DNA from: Clostridium_AM tanneri
Lineage (GTDB): Bacteria; Bacillota; Clostridia; Clostridiales; Clostridiaceae
Direction of reading: 5' to 3'
Assembly (NCBI RefSeq): GCF_033659955.1
Contig: NZ_JARUJP010000015.1
Span: 1-64,000 of the forward strand
DNA: 64,000 nt
In this document: positions 18,462-26,961 of the stretch, one piece after another
How positions within the stretch are numbered: position 1 is the stretch's first letter
How the letters are laid out: the number at the start of each line of letters is the position of its first letter
Made by a program: the position numbers and the translations under genes
The notes under the pieces: model-generated
What the model was told of the DNA's origin: nothing
The model's input: only the letters and a program-made list of their open reading frames with translations
Databases searched by the model: none

Positions 18462-18504
18462 AAAAAAGAAAGTGATGGAATTTATATTTCCTTCACTTTC
18501 TTTT
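18462..18504 (-). terminator. terminator of the polysaccharide deacetylase gene
   Basis: Stem GAAAGTGA (18468-18475) / TCACTTTC (18493-18500) extended by GGAA/TTCC inside and AAAA/TTTT outside, followed on the minus strand by TTTTTTA. It begins about 12 nt past the stop. Confidence 0.75.
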
Positions 18505-18516
18505 CAGTATTATACC

Positions 18517-19380
18517 TTATTCTAATGTTTTAAAAACATAACCGTTAGCTTTTAAATATTCTATAATTTGAGGCAGAGCTTCAACAGTTGTCCTTTTACC
18601 AGGAGCATCATGCATTAAAATAATTAACTCTTTCTGTCCCTGGGTAGTTTCCTTAAGCCTTGATATTAATCTTTCTACAGAGGCTGATTGAACTTCCGCA
18701 TCTCCATTTAAAGCGTTCCAATCTACATAGTGATAGCCATGATTCTCTGCTGCCCTTTTATAGGCTTGTCTACCAAATGATCCACCTGGAAATCTAATTA
18801 GAGTTTTATTATGTTCTCCAATTATAGAATTCACCACTTCAGTGCCCTTCTCTAAGTCTTTTATAAAAATTTCCGGTGATGAATAAATGTAACCATAGTT
18901 ATGAGAATAAGTATGGTTAGCAATAACATGTCCTTCTTCTTTTTCTCTTTTCAAAAGCTCTGGGCTCTGTTCTGCCATTTTTCCAATAACAAAAAAAGTA
19001 GCCTTAACATTGTTATTTTTTAATACATCTAATATATGGGGAGTTATATTTTGAGTTGGACCGTCATCAAAGGTTAAATAAGCAATCTTATCGCCTTTTG
19101 CTGGTGCATCTTGAGGTTTATTCTCTTTAACCTCAGCTGTTTTATCTTGTCCACTTTTCTTATCACTGTCACCCTTATTTTCATTTTTTGTCTTGCCTGT
19201 TTGTCCATTATCCTTAGAAGCCTGGATATTAGAACTTACATCTGACTTATTAGATGTAGATACTATGTTAATACTTGATTTAGACCTCTCAGCAAATTTA
19301 AAACCTGCAGCAGAAGATAATGAAAATAATATTATAATACCTAATACAATTCTAATAAAGCCTCTTTTGTTTTTTTTCAT
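18517..19380 (-). CDS. membrane-anchored polysaccharide deacetylase (CE4)
   Basis: Predicted to remove N- or O-acetyl groups from peptidoglycan or another wall polymer outside the membrane. From ATG 19380 it is 287 aa: a Lys-rich N terminus and one hydrophobic segment (~8-26), a Ser/Lys/Asp-rich linker (~30-95), then the NodB domain. CE4 motifs are intact: TFDDGP at about 103-108 (catalytic and metal Asp), HTYSHN (metal His pair), RFPGGS, and a late LMHDAPG with the catalytic His. The ATG at 19389 abuts AAGGGG, so the inner ATG with 9-nt spacing is preferred. Monocistronic. Which polymer is the substrate is not evident. Confidence 0.9.
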   Translation of the reverse strand: MKKNKRGFIRIVLGIIILFSLSSAAGFKFAERSKSSINIVSTSNKSDVSSNIQASKDNGQTGKTKNENKGDSDKKSGQDKTAEVKENKPQDAPAKGDKIAYLTFDDGPTQNITPHILDVLKNNNVKATFFVIGKMAEQSPELLKREKEEGHVIANHTYSHNYGYIYSSPEIFIKDLEKGTEVVNSIIGEHNKTLIRFPGGSFGRQAYKRAAENHGYHYVDWNALNGDAEVQSASVERLISRLKETTQGQKELIILMHDAPGKRTTVEALPQIIEYLKANGYVFKTLE

Positions 19381-19556
19381 ACTGCCCATCCCCTTAGATT
19401 TTATGTATTCTATACCTACATTTTATCAGTTATAATTCCATAATTCTACTGAAGAAAACTACAAAAGACTACATTTACACTGAGGTTTCGGTACTAAACT
19501 ATACTATGTTTATTCTTTTCCCAGTTATACTACTTATATTGAAAATAACAATTTTA

Positions 19557-19594
19557 AAAGAGCACCCTTAAAATAATAATCAAGGTTGCTCTTT
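19557..19594 (-). terminator. terminator of the antiporter gene
   Basis: Stem AAAGAGCACCCTT (19557-19569) / AAGGTTGCTCTTT (19582-19594) with one mismatch, ending 4 nt from the stop of the minus-strand antiporter and followed by a short T-tract. Confidence 0.7.
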
Positions 19595-19598
19595 ATAC

Positions 19599-20825
19599 TT
19601 AAATTTCTAACTTTAATACTTTTGCAACATATTTAGCAGTACTCGCTTGAACTCCTAAGGTTATGATTATAGCCATGAAAGTTACTGCAGATATAATTTC
19701 TGAGTTATTAACTTTCATACTAGCCAGCATTCCAACTAATGCTGCTGGAATTACACCTGTTTCTCTAGTCCACATAAGATACAGTATCTCCCTAAAACTC
19801 CACTCTGCCTTTTTATCTAGAATAACAGAAAAAATTACACTAACTGGTCTCGCTATAAATATAAATAATACAACTACAAGAAGTGCCTGTGCCCAATACC
19901 TTCCTAAGACTGCAAAGTTTATCTGGGTTCCTAGAATTACAAATATCATTATTCTGATTATCATAATTAAAACTTCTTTAAAACTAATGTGGATGTTCTC
20001 CTCTTCTCCTTTTATGGATAGTCTAAAAATATCCTTATTTCCGCATACTATCCCAATTATAAATACTGCCATAAATCCACTAAAATGAAAGTGCTCTGCA
20101 ATAATATATCCTCCTAAAACTGCAGCTACTGCAATCTCTCCTGGATAACCAGTTAAGAAACTATGTTTTTTTTCACCTACTAAAAATGTAGCAGCATAAC
20201 CAACTATTAATCCTATAACTACACCTCCACCTGCCTTTAAAAGTAGTTCCCAAGCACTTCTGCCAACAGAAAAAGTACCACCTTCTATTATTCCTAAAAT
20301 AGTAAAGGTCATAATAGCCCCTGCTGCATCATTAAAGGCTGATTCAGAAATTATGGTCTGTTTTAACTTGTTACTTATATTCATGTTTTTAAAAAGAGGG
20401 ACAAGCACCGATGGATCTGTAGATGCTATAACTGCTCCCAGTAATAAAGCATAGATAAGGTCTATTTTCAATATCTTATAGGCAAAGTACCCAGTAATAA
20501 ATGTTGATATCAATACACCTATGGTTGCTAGTAGCAAAACAGATATCTTAACTTTATTTAATATCCCAAGTTGTACCTCTCTTCCTCCATCATAGAGTAT
20601 ATATGCTGCTCCAAAAGTTAGTATTAGTTGATTTTCTACTGAATAACTCTCAAAACCTATTAAGTTTAACCCTTGAGGTCCTAAAAGAATTCCAGCTACT
20701 ATGAATAAAACTACATCTGGAAGCTTTATCAACTTACTTAACCTAGCACAGATTACGCCAGAAACAATAGTTATAGATAATATTTTCATTAAATTATTTG
20801 CTAATAAAACTGTATTTTCCTCCAT
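19599..20825 (-). CDS. CPA1-family Na+(K+)/H+ antiporter
   Basis: 408-aa membrane protein with about 11-12 hydrophobic segments. CPA1-type motifs: ASTDPSVLVPLF and the ion-binding ESAFNDAAG (the Asn-Asp pair of NhaP-type exchangers). No cytoplasmic RCK or CBS tail follows, so it is the short form. It exchanges monovalent cations for protons for pH and sodium homeostasis. ATG with GGAGGG 7 nt upstream. Stands alone between two hairpins. Confidence 0.87.
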   Translation of the reverse strand: MEENTVLLANNLMKILSITIVSGVICARLSKLIKLPDVVLFIVAGILLGPQGLNLIGFESYSVENQLILTFGAAYILYDGGREVQLGILNKVKISVLLLATIGVLISTFITGYFAYKILKIDLIYALLLGAVIASTDPSVLVPLFKNMNISNKLKQTIISESAFNDAAGAIMTFTILGIIEGGTFSVGRSAWELLLKAGGGVVIGLIVGYAATFLVGEKKHSFLTGYPGEIAVAAVLGGYIIAEHFHFSGFMAVFIIGIVCGNKDIFRLSIKGEEENIHISFKEVLIMIIRIMIFVILGTQINFAVLGRYWAQALLVVVLFIFIARPVSVIFSVILDKKAEWSFREILYLMWTRETGVIPAALVGMLASMKVNNSEIISAVTFMAIIITLGVQASTAKYVAKVLKLEI

Positions 20826-20996
20826 GTTATTCCCTCCATTAAAGTATAGATAGCCTTATTTTTCTGCATTTATGTATTTCTATTCAGAAAGCTCGTATTT
20901 GCTGTAATTATGTTAGTATTATTTATAGGACGAGCTGTTAATGGGAGAGTTATATAACTTACCTAACATAGATAATAAATTAGAGAAGTAACTTAA

Positions 20997-21028
20997 TAGC
21001 CTGTATATCTAGATAGATACACAGGCTA
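20997..21028. terminator. hairpin downstream of the ferritin-like gene
   Basis: 8-bp stem TAGCCTGT (20997-21004) / ACAGGCTA (21021-21028) with a partly paired AT loop. It resembles the addB terminator (both contain GCCTGTAT). T-richness is stronger on the plus side, so its use as a minus-strand terminator is uncertain. Confidence 0.4.
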
Positions 21029-21080
21029 CTAAGTTTTCATTCTTATTTTTAGTTTTCTTTTTGCTATGGCTATTCTGCTG

Positions 21081-21608
21081 CTAGCACCTACTAAACTTAT
21101 CATATAGCTTTTTAAATATTCTTAGATGAACTTCTTCATCAGCTATAATCCTTGCAAGCAGCTTTCTAATATATTTATCCTTAATTACACTCATATGATA
21201 TCTGTAGTTCCTAATAGCTTCTGTTTCAGCCTTAATGTCCTCTATAAGCATAGCTTTAATCTTATCAGCAAAATTAACATAGCCTGCATTCCATACCTTA
21301 CCACAAGGACAAACTGAGCTTACAAATGCAGGTTTAACTCCTAAAAGCTTAATAGTCTCCCCTAATAACTCAAGATGCTTCATCTCAGTTATAGAAATCT
21401 GTCCTATAATTTCCGCAAATTCTTTATATCTATCATCACTTACAAAGTGTTGATAGGAATAAAGAGAAACTGCTGTAAACTCACTGACTGCACCAGCGTA
21501 ATCCTGAAGAAGTAAATTAGCGTAATAAATATTTTTTCCCTCTACCTTTGGTTCTGGATAACTTCCTTCAGCCTTATATTTGGTATGTTTAGAAATATCT
21601 CCAGGCAT
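21081..21608 (-). CDS. ferritin-like (rubrerythrin/Mn-catalase superfamily) protein
   Basis: 175 aa forming a four-helix ferritin-like domain. The di-iron-type ligands are visible as SEFTA, EMKHLE, EDIKAETEAI and DEEVHLRIF, i.e. repeated Glu with ExxH pairs. An inserted VCPCGKVWNAGY segment lies between helices 2 and 3. There is no rubredoxin domain, so it is not a full rubrerythrin. Such clostridial proteins are proposed to handle peroxide or store metal; this is inferred from the family. RBS GGGGG precedes ATG. Downstream of the SPFH/NfeD genes with only 51 nt between, so possibly cotranscribed. Confidence 0.75.
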   Translation of the reverse strand: MPGDISKHTKYKAEGSYPEPKVEGKNIYYANLLLQDYAGAVSEFTAVSLYSYQHFVSDDRYKEFAEIIGQISITEMKHLELLGETIKLLGVKPAFVSSVCPCGKVWNAGYVNFADKIKAMLIEDIKAETEAIRNYRYHMSVIKDKYIRKLLARIIADEEVHLRIFKKLYDKFSRC

Positions 21609-21659
21609 AATACCCCCTAAAATATAAATTAATACTTTATATAATATGAAGAATTTCTT

Positions 21660-22598
21660 CTACTTATTACCCTTTAGCATCTCTGCTATTGCTGAAATAC
21701 TTCCTAGAGATGATACTGCCTCATTTGGAAGTATTAATTTGTTTGCAGGATTTTTAGCCATTTCTTGAAGGGCTTCAACCTGTTTTAAGGCTATTACTGT
21801 TTCATTTGTACCAGATTCTATAATAGATTTATTCACCACTTCTATAGCCTTAGACTGCGCCTTTGCCACTTCTTCAATGGCTCTTGCCTTACCTTCTGCC
21901 TCAAGTAACTGAGATTCCTTTAAACCTTCTGCTCGTCTTATATTAGCTTCCTTCTCTGCTTCTGCTTGTAGGATTTTAGCCTGCTTTTCACCTTCTGCTC
22001 TAGCAATTTCACTTTGCTTTTGTCCTTCCGCCTGAAGGATTGCTGCTCTCTTATCACGTTCAGCCTTCATTTGTTTTTCCATAGCCTCTTGAATTTCTGC
22101 TGGAGGCATTATATTTTTAATTTCAACGGATAGAATCTTAATTCCATAGGCATCTGTTATGTCATCAACTACTCTCAAAAGCTCTGAATTTATCTTATCT
22201 CTACCGGATAAAACTTCATCTAAACTCATATTACCTACAATATTTCTCATATTAGTTATAGCGGAATAGATTATACCAGATTTATAATCTTCTATATTAT
22301 ATATAGCATCCCTTGGAGACATTACCTTATAGAATATAACATTGTCTACCGAAATCTTTACATTATCCTTGGTTATAACACTTTGTGGTTCGATATCTAG
22401 TATTTGCTGTTTTGTAGAAACCTTCCTTCTGACAAAGTCTGCAAAAGGAATTATTAAATGCCAACCTGGTTCTAACACCCTGTGAAACTGACCAAACCTT
22501 TCAACGATATTTACATATCCAGTATTTACAATCTTAATGGATGAAATCAACGTAGTAATTGCCATTATCAAAATAACCAATAAAAGAATTTTTCCCAT
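21660..22598 (-). CDS. SPFH/band-7 (stomatin-like, QmcA-type) membrane protein
   Basis: 312 aa: one N-terminal membrane segment (~4-20), SPFH domain (~25-185, with VERFGQFHRVLEPGWHLIIPF and the SGRDKIN stretch), then a long charged Ala/Glu/Lys coiled coil (~185-275) with repeats of the kind QAEGEKQ. It oligomerises into large membrane assemblies in related proteins and is thought to organise membrane microdomains or scaffold proteases. Its gene follows the NfeD gene by 13 nt, the standard STOPP-NfeD arrangement. Confidence 0.9.
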   Translation of the reverse strand: MGKILLLVILIMAITTLISSIKIVNTGYVNIVERFGQFHRVLEPGWHLIIPFADFVRRKVSTKQQILDIEPQSVITKDNVKISVDNVIFYKVMSPRDAIYNIEDYKSGIIYSAITNMRNIVGNMSLDEVLSGRDKINSELLRVVDDITDAYGIKILSVEIKNIMPPAEIQEAMEKQMKAERDKRAAILQAEGQKQSEIARAEGEKQAKILQAEAEKEANIRRAEGLKESQLLEAEGKARAIEEVAKAQSKAIEVVNKSIIESGTNETVIALKQVEALQEMAKNPANKLILPNEAVSSLGSISAIAEMLKGNK

Positions 22599-22611
22599 TC
22601 TTAAACACCCC

Positions 22612-23037
22612 TTAAATTTTTTTAATAATAATTCTGTTTCCTTTAACCTCGGTAATTTTTACTTGGTCACCCTTTTCTATTGTCTCTCCATCATTTACTG
22701 CCTGCCAGTAAACTCCGTCAACTCTTATCTTTCCCTCTTCTAAAATATCCTCATCTACTGTTAGTATCTTTCCAACATAAGTTTCCTCTCTAACTGGAGT
22801 TCTTTTAACTGAGCTCTTTATAGTTCTTCTTGCTATAGGATAGCCCACTGCCATTGATATTCCGCTGACAACTATAAAGGTTATAAGCTGTGCTATAAAA
22901 GAAAAATCAAGGGTCTGCATAATAATTGCTGCTATAGCTCCCACAGTAAACCATACAAATAAAAAAGAACTTGTAGCAATATCTATAGCTAATGCTGCTC
23001 CTCCAACAATGAGCCATAGAATTATAGAACTAATCAT
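22612..23037 (-). CDS. NfeD-like membrane protein
   Basis: 141 aa: three to four hydrophobic segments in the first ~75 residues, then a small OB-fold-like domain (GKILTVDEDILEEGKIRVDGVYWQA, DQVKITEV) typical of short NfeD proteins. NfeD partners the SPFH protein encoded next; together they form a membrane complex of unsettled function. RBS AAGGAGGGG precedes ATG. Confidence 0.88.
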   Translation of the reverse strand: MISSIILWLIVGGAALAIDIATSSFLFVWFTVGAIAAIIMQTLDFSFIAQLITFIVVSGISMAVGYPIARRTIKSSVKRTPVREETYVGKILTVDEDILEEGKIRVDGVYWQAVNDGETIEKGDQVKITEVKGNRIIIKKI

Positions 23038-23112
23038 AAGATCCCCTCCTTTATTAAATAAGTTATGAACTCCACCACTAACTAATTACTACACTATACT
23101 AAAACTAAATCA

Positions 23113-23259
23113 CTACTTTTTATAATTTCCATCACTATCCTTATTTCCCCAATAGGCATCATTATAGTTAATCATTATATGCCCAGCAAGTAATATAAGT
23201 GCAATTCCTCCTAAGACTTGAAATGGCATAGAAGTAGCTAAATCTTTTAAGTATTCCAT
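23113..23259 (-). CDS. small (48 aa) membrane-associated peptide, unknown
   Basis: Short ORF with a strong RBS (GGAGAAGG, 4 nt before the ATG at 23259). The 48-residue product has an amphipathic N terminus (MEYLKDLATSMPFQ), one hydrophobic helix (VLGGIALILLAGHIMI, ~15-30) and a polar tail (NYNDAYWGNKDSDGNYKK). It is unlike random AT-rich translation because of the single clean membrane segment and the Gly/Trp/Tyr content. It lies 76 nt before the NfeD gene on the same strand, so it may be the first gene of that operon. Function unknown. Confidence 0.65.
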   Translation of the reverse strand: MEYLKDLATSMPFQVLGGIALILLAGHIMINYNDAYWGNKDSDGNYKK

Positions 23260-23605
23260 GATTCCTTCTCCTTCTTAGACCTTGATATAATTTTTCTTAA
23301 TAGATTAATCTATATAATAATCATACAGCATGTCTTGTAATAAATAAAGTTGTAACTAATCACAATAAAGGTTATTTAATACCATATAACATGAATTTAT
23401 ACACTTTTTTAAGGACTATCTTTTATTATCTTGCATTTATAGTTATTTACATTATAACCCATCCACTTTTATAGCATAAGATATATCTTCTATGCTGTTA
23501 TGACTAAATACTGATTAAGAACTTTATTTTTAATAATGCGTATACCATATAATATTACTTGCAAAAATAAAGTCTATAGATGTCTCTATTATATTAATCT
23601 ATAAT
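23260..23605. other. divergent intergenic region between the small peptide and nadE
   Basis: AT-rich with no gene seen. It must carry the promoter of the minus-strand small-peptide/NfeD/SPFH group, but no unambiguous -35/-10 pair was found on that strand. Confidence 0.4.
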
Positions 23606-23634
23606 TTGACAATTACTACTTTATACTCGATAAT
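23606..23634 (+). promoter_or_regulatory. promoter of nadE
   Basis: TTGACA (23606-23611), 17-nt spacer, GATAAT (23629-23634); near-consensus sigma-A promoter about 80 nt before the TTG start. Confidence 0.65.
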
Positions 23635-23712
23635 TGAATTAAATAATGATACATTAATAGTAAAATCTATTATGGTTGTTTAATATATATTACATACTAA
23701 GGGGATGATATT

Positions 23713-25626
23713 TTGTCAACAGATGGCTTTATAAAAGTGGCTGCTGCATGTCCTGTAGTAAATGTAGCGGACATAGAATTCAATGTAAAAAATATAAAAG
23801 AATGTATAAATAGAGCTTTAGAGCAGGAAGCTAAATTAGTAGTTTTTCCAGAATTATCCGTTACTGCCTATACTTGTGCTGATCTTTTTACTCAAAAGCT
23901 CTTATTAGATAAGTCCTTAGAGGCTATTGAAGATTTATGCATTTATTCAAGAAAAAAGGACTTACTTATAGCAGTGGGAGCTCCTCTTGTGCACAAAAAC
24001 TGCCTGTATAATTGCGCTTATATAATTTTTAAAGGAACAATTCTTGGAATAGTTCCTAAAAGCTACATACCAAATTATACTGAATTTTACGAAAAAAGAT
24101 GGTTTACCGATGGAATAAATATAATTAGCAAAAGAACTGATTTATATTTCCAAGAAAATATTCCCTTTGGCACAAATCTAATCTTCACTAGTGGAATTTT
24201 TAAATTCGGTTTTGAAATATGTGAAGATTTGTGGACTGTAATTCCTCCAAGCAGTTATTTAAGCTTGATAGGTGCTAATATAATAGGAAATCTTTCTGCA
24301 TCTAACGAAATTGTAAGTAAGGCAGATTACAGAAAGGATTTAGTTAAATCCCAAAGTGCCAGATGCATTTCCTCTTATATATACGCTTCCTCTGGAGTTT
24401 TTGAATCTTCTACAGATTTAGTTTTCAGTGGAGATTTACTTATAGGAGAAAATGGCGTTCTTCTAAAACATAATGATAGATTCCAAAGGAAAAATGAGAT
24501 TATTACTTCTGTTATAGATGTAAGCAGGCTAAATAATCAAAGATTAAAGAATGTAAGCTTTAGAGATAGTGTAAAATTACTTCCTTTTGAAGCTTTAGAA
24601 ATAAACTTTAAATTCAGCGATACAAAAATTACAAGCTTTGATAGGTATGTTGATAAACATCCTTTTGTACCTTCTGATGAGGCTCAAAGAGAGGTACGCT
24701 GTAGAGAGATATTTAACATACAGACTGCAGCCCTTGCTAAGAGAATAACTCATACAAATTTAAGAAAAGCAGTTATAGGTATTTCCGGTGGTCTTGATTC
24801 CACCTTAGCTCTTTTGGTTATTGTAAAGACCTTTGATATGCTTAATATACCTAGAGAAAATATTGTCACTGTAACTATGCCAGGCTTTGGAACTACCGAC
24901 AGAACCTATAATAATGCAGTAAGTCTATGTAAACACCTAGGCACAGAATTTAGAGAAATTAATATAGTGGATGCCTGTCTTCAGCATTTTAAAGATATAA
25001 ACCACCCTGTGGAAAAACATGATGTAACCTATGAAAATGTTCAGGCTAGAGAAAGAACCCAAATTCTTATGGATATAGCAAACAAAGAAGCTGGTCTTTT
25101 AATTGGAACTGGTGATTTGTCAGAATTGGCCTTAGGCTGGTGCACTTATAATGGGGATCACATGTCCATGTACAGTGTAAATTGTTCAATTCCTAAAACT
25201 TTAGTAAGATACTTAGTTCGCTATGTAGCCCAAAAAGAAGTGGAAAAAGATATTTCTGATATACTTATGGATGTATTAGATACTCCTGTAAGCCCTGAGC
25301 TTCTTCCAAAGGATAAAGAAGGAAATATTGCCCAAAAAACAGAAGACATAGTAGGACCTTATGAGCTTCATGACTTTTTCTTGTATCATTTCGTAAGACA
25401 AAGTGAAACACCTGAGAAGATACTATTTTTGGCAAAGGAAGCCTTTAAAAATGACTATGATGAAGATACCATTAAAAAATGGCTTGATATTTTCATAAAA
25501 AGATTTTTTACTCAACAATTTAAACGTTCAGCTATTCCTGATGGTCCTAAGGTTGGTACTGTAAGTCTCTCCCCTCGAGGAGACTGGCGAATGCCGTCAG
25601 ACGCAAGTTATAAGCTTTGGCAATAA
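23713..25626 (+). CDS. nadE: glutamine-dependent NAD+ synthetase
   Basis: Last step of NAD biosynthesis: amidates nicotinate adenine dinucleotide using ATP and ammonia from glutamine. 637 aa, the two-domain form. The N-terminal nitrilase-type glutaminase (1-~290) shows the Glu-Lys-Cys set in FPELSVTAYT, VPKSYIPNY and FEICEDLW. The C-terminal ATP-PPi synthetase has the P-loop GISGGLDSTLAL near 355 and GTGDLSELALGWCTY. Start is TTG 23713 with AAGGGG 9 nt upstream. Followed by a perfect terminator, so monocistronic. Confidence 0.95.
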   Translation: MSTDGFIKVAAACPVVNVADIEFNVKNIKECINRALEQEAKLVVFPELSVTAYTCADLFTQKLLLDKSLEAIEDLCIYSRKKDLLIAVGAPLVHKNCLYNCAYIIFKGTILGIVPKSYIPNYTEFYEKRWFTDGINIISKRTDLYFQENIPFGTNLIFTSGIFKFGFEICEDLWTVIPPSSYLSLIGANIIGNLSASNEIVSKADYRKDLVKSQSARCISSYIYASSGVFESSTDLVFSGDLLIGENGVLLKHNDRFQRKNEIITSVIDVSRLNNQRLKNVSFRDSVKLLPFEALEINFKFSDTKITSFDRYVDKHPFVPSDEAQREVRCREIFNIQTAALAKRITHTNLRKAVIGISGGLDSTLALLVIVKTFDMLNIPRENIVTVTMPGFGTTDRTYNNAVSLCKHLGTEFREINIVDACLQHFKDINHPVEKHDVTYENVQARERTQILMDIANKEAGLLIGTGDLSELALGWCTYNGDHMSMYSVNCSIPKTLVRYLVRYVAQKEVEKDISDILMDVLDTPVSPELLPKDKEGNIAQKTEDIVGPYELHDFFLYHFVRQSETPEKILFLAKEAFKNDYDEDTIKKWLDIFIKRFFTQQFKRSAIPDGPKVGTVSLSPRGDWRMPSDASYKLWQ

Positions 25627-25630
25627 TTGT

Positions 25631-25662
25631 AAAGGCACTAGTGAAACACTAGTGCCTTTTGT
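25631..25662 (+). terminator. nadE terminator
   Basis: Perfect 13-bp stem AAAGGCACTAGTG (25631-25643) / CACTAGTGCCTTT (25647-25659) with a 3-nt loop and T-tract, 5 nt after the stop. Confidence 0.85.
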
Positions 25663-25774
25663 AAAAGGGAGAACTTTATATAAAGTTCATTCAGCGCATA
25701 ATACTATGCTACAGTAAATTTATGTAGTAATTATTTAGTTTTTAATAACATTTTGTAAACTTTTTAATGATGCC

Positions 25775-26860
25775 TTAGCTTTTATTTTTCCTTCTTAATG
25801 CAAATATACTAAATATGGCTAAAGGCATAATAAGATAGCCTACTAAACATAAAAAGCTATAGAAGTTTAAAAAATTAAATAATCTAATTAAATTTTCACT
25901 TTCATAATAGGCAACAGCGTAGACCACAAGGGTAATGCTATAGGGTAAAAAATCCATATTATATAACTTTTCTGCTTTTAGCTCCTTCAGTACATTTATC
26001 AAAGCAAAAAAGGTTACAATATACTTTGCAAACCATCCCGCTAAAACCTGAAATATTACATAAAATTCACCACTGGCTATAAAGCCAAAATAAGATATTA
26101 ACTGTGTTTGAATTAGTTTAGGGTATACAAGCAAATTTCCTCTCTCTATGGCAAAGGTTGTAATTATTCCATTTGTAGATGCTATAATCATTTGTACTAC
26201 AAAAGCACTACTTATAAAGGCACATCGTCTTAAATTCTTGGTGCTTTTTATTTCCTTTAAATAAGCTATAGCTATAAAAATAGAACTGTAAAGCCCTATA
26301 ACCTTAATTACTGCTAAGATAAATCCATAGGTGATTCCATTCTCCATAATTGGAAATAACCTTCTATAATCCTTAAAGGGTGCAGTTAAAAAATATAAAT
26401 TAATACCGTTTATTATAGAAATAACTATAGCTATCATTATCACAACTATTGCGGCGTTTTTACCTTTTTTAATTATATATAAACCTGGCAGAGATACAAA
26501 AAATAATATGTACCATTGTGGACTTTCAATAAATAGATTAGTATGTATAACACTAGTTTCTACAGCAGCACATTCTACCATTGTTATAAATAACATGATT
26601 GCAAATAGAAACAGAAAAAGATTTCCAACTCTCTTACCTAGTGCCCCTTCAAATACCTCCTTTAGACTACTACACTTTTTCTTTGACCATACCTTCATAA
26701 CATAATCGCAACTGATAATTATAATTAATCCAGCTGCTGCCACTACCAACCAGCTGTCTCTTCCCGCATTTTTCATAAATATGCCTGGGTAGGTTTTTAG
26801 TGAAACGATACCAGAAGCACATATTATAAAGAGCAAGTGCTTGTGACTGATTTTATCCAT
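25775..26860 (-). CDS. spore germination receptor permease subunit (GerAB/GerKB family)
   Basis: 361-aa polytopic membrane protein (about ten hydrophobic segments) of the endospore germination permease family related to APC transporters. It begins MDKISHKHLLFIICASGIVSL, matching the typical GerXB N terminus, and carries family segments such as TYPGIF and QVLAGWFAKYI. The B subunit is thought to bind the germinant in the spore inner membrane. RBS AAGGAGTGAAGG precedes ATG. It is transcribed away from the A and C subunit genes, an unusual layout. Confidence 0.87.
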   Translation of the reverse strand: MDKISHKHLLFIICASGIVSLKTYPGIFMKNAGRDSWLVVAAAGLIIIISCDYVMKVWSKKKCSSLKEVFEGALGKRVGNLFLFLFAIMLFITMVECAAVETSVIHTNLFIESPQWYILFFVSLPGLYIIKKGKNAAIVVIMIAIVISIINGINLYFLTAPFKDYRRLFPIMENGITYGFILAVIKVIGLYSSIFIAIAYLKEIKSTKNLRRCAFISSAFVVQMIIASTNGIITTFAIERGNLLVYPKLIQTQLISYFGFIASGEFYVIFQVLAGWFAKYIVTFFALINVLKELKAEKLYNMDFLPYSITLVVYAVAYYESENLIRLFNFLNFYSFLCLVGYLIMPLAIFSIFALRRKNKS

Positions 26861-26961
26861 AGGCTACCTTCACTCCTTATGCTAAATATTGTCATAGCCA
26901 TATTATTTACTAAATAGCGAATGTTATCCTCAAAATAACAAATACTAAAATGGGTGATGTT

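Noticed and set aside
19193..19435. Plus-strand frame opposite the polysaccharide deacetylase
   Set aside because: Antisense shadow of the Ser/Lys-rich linker; no RBS and no family features.
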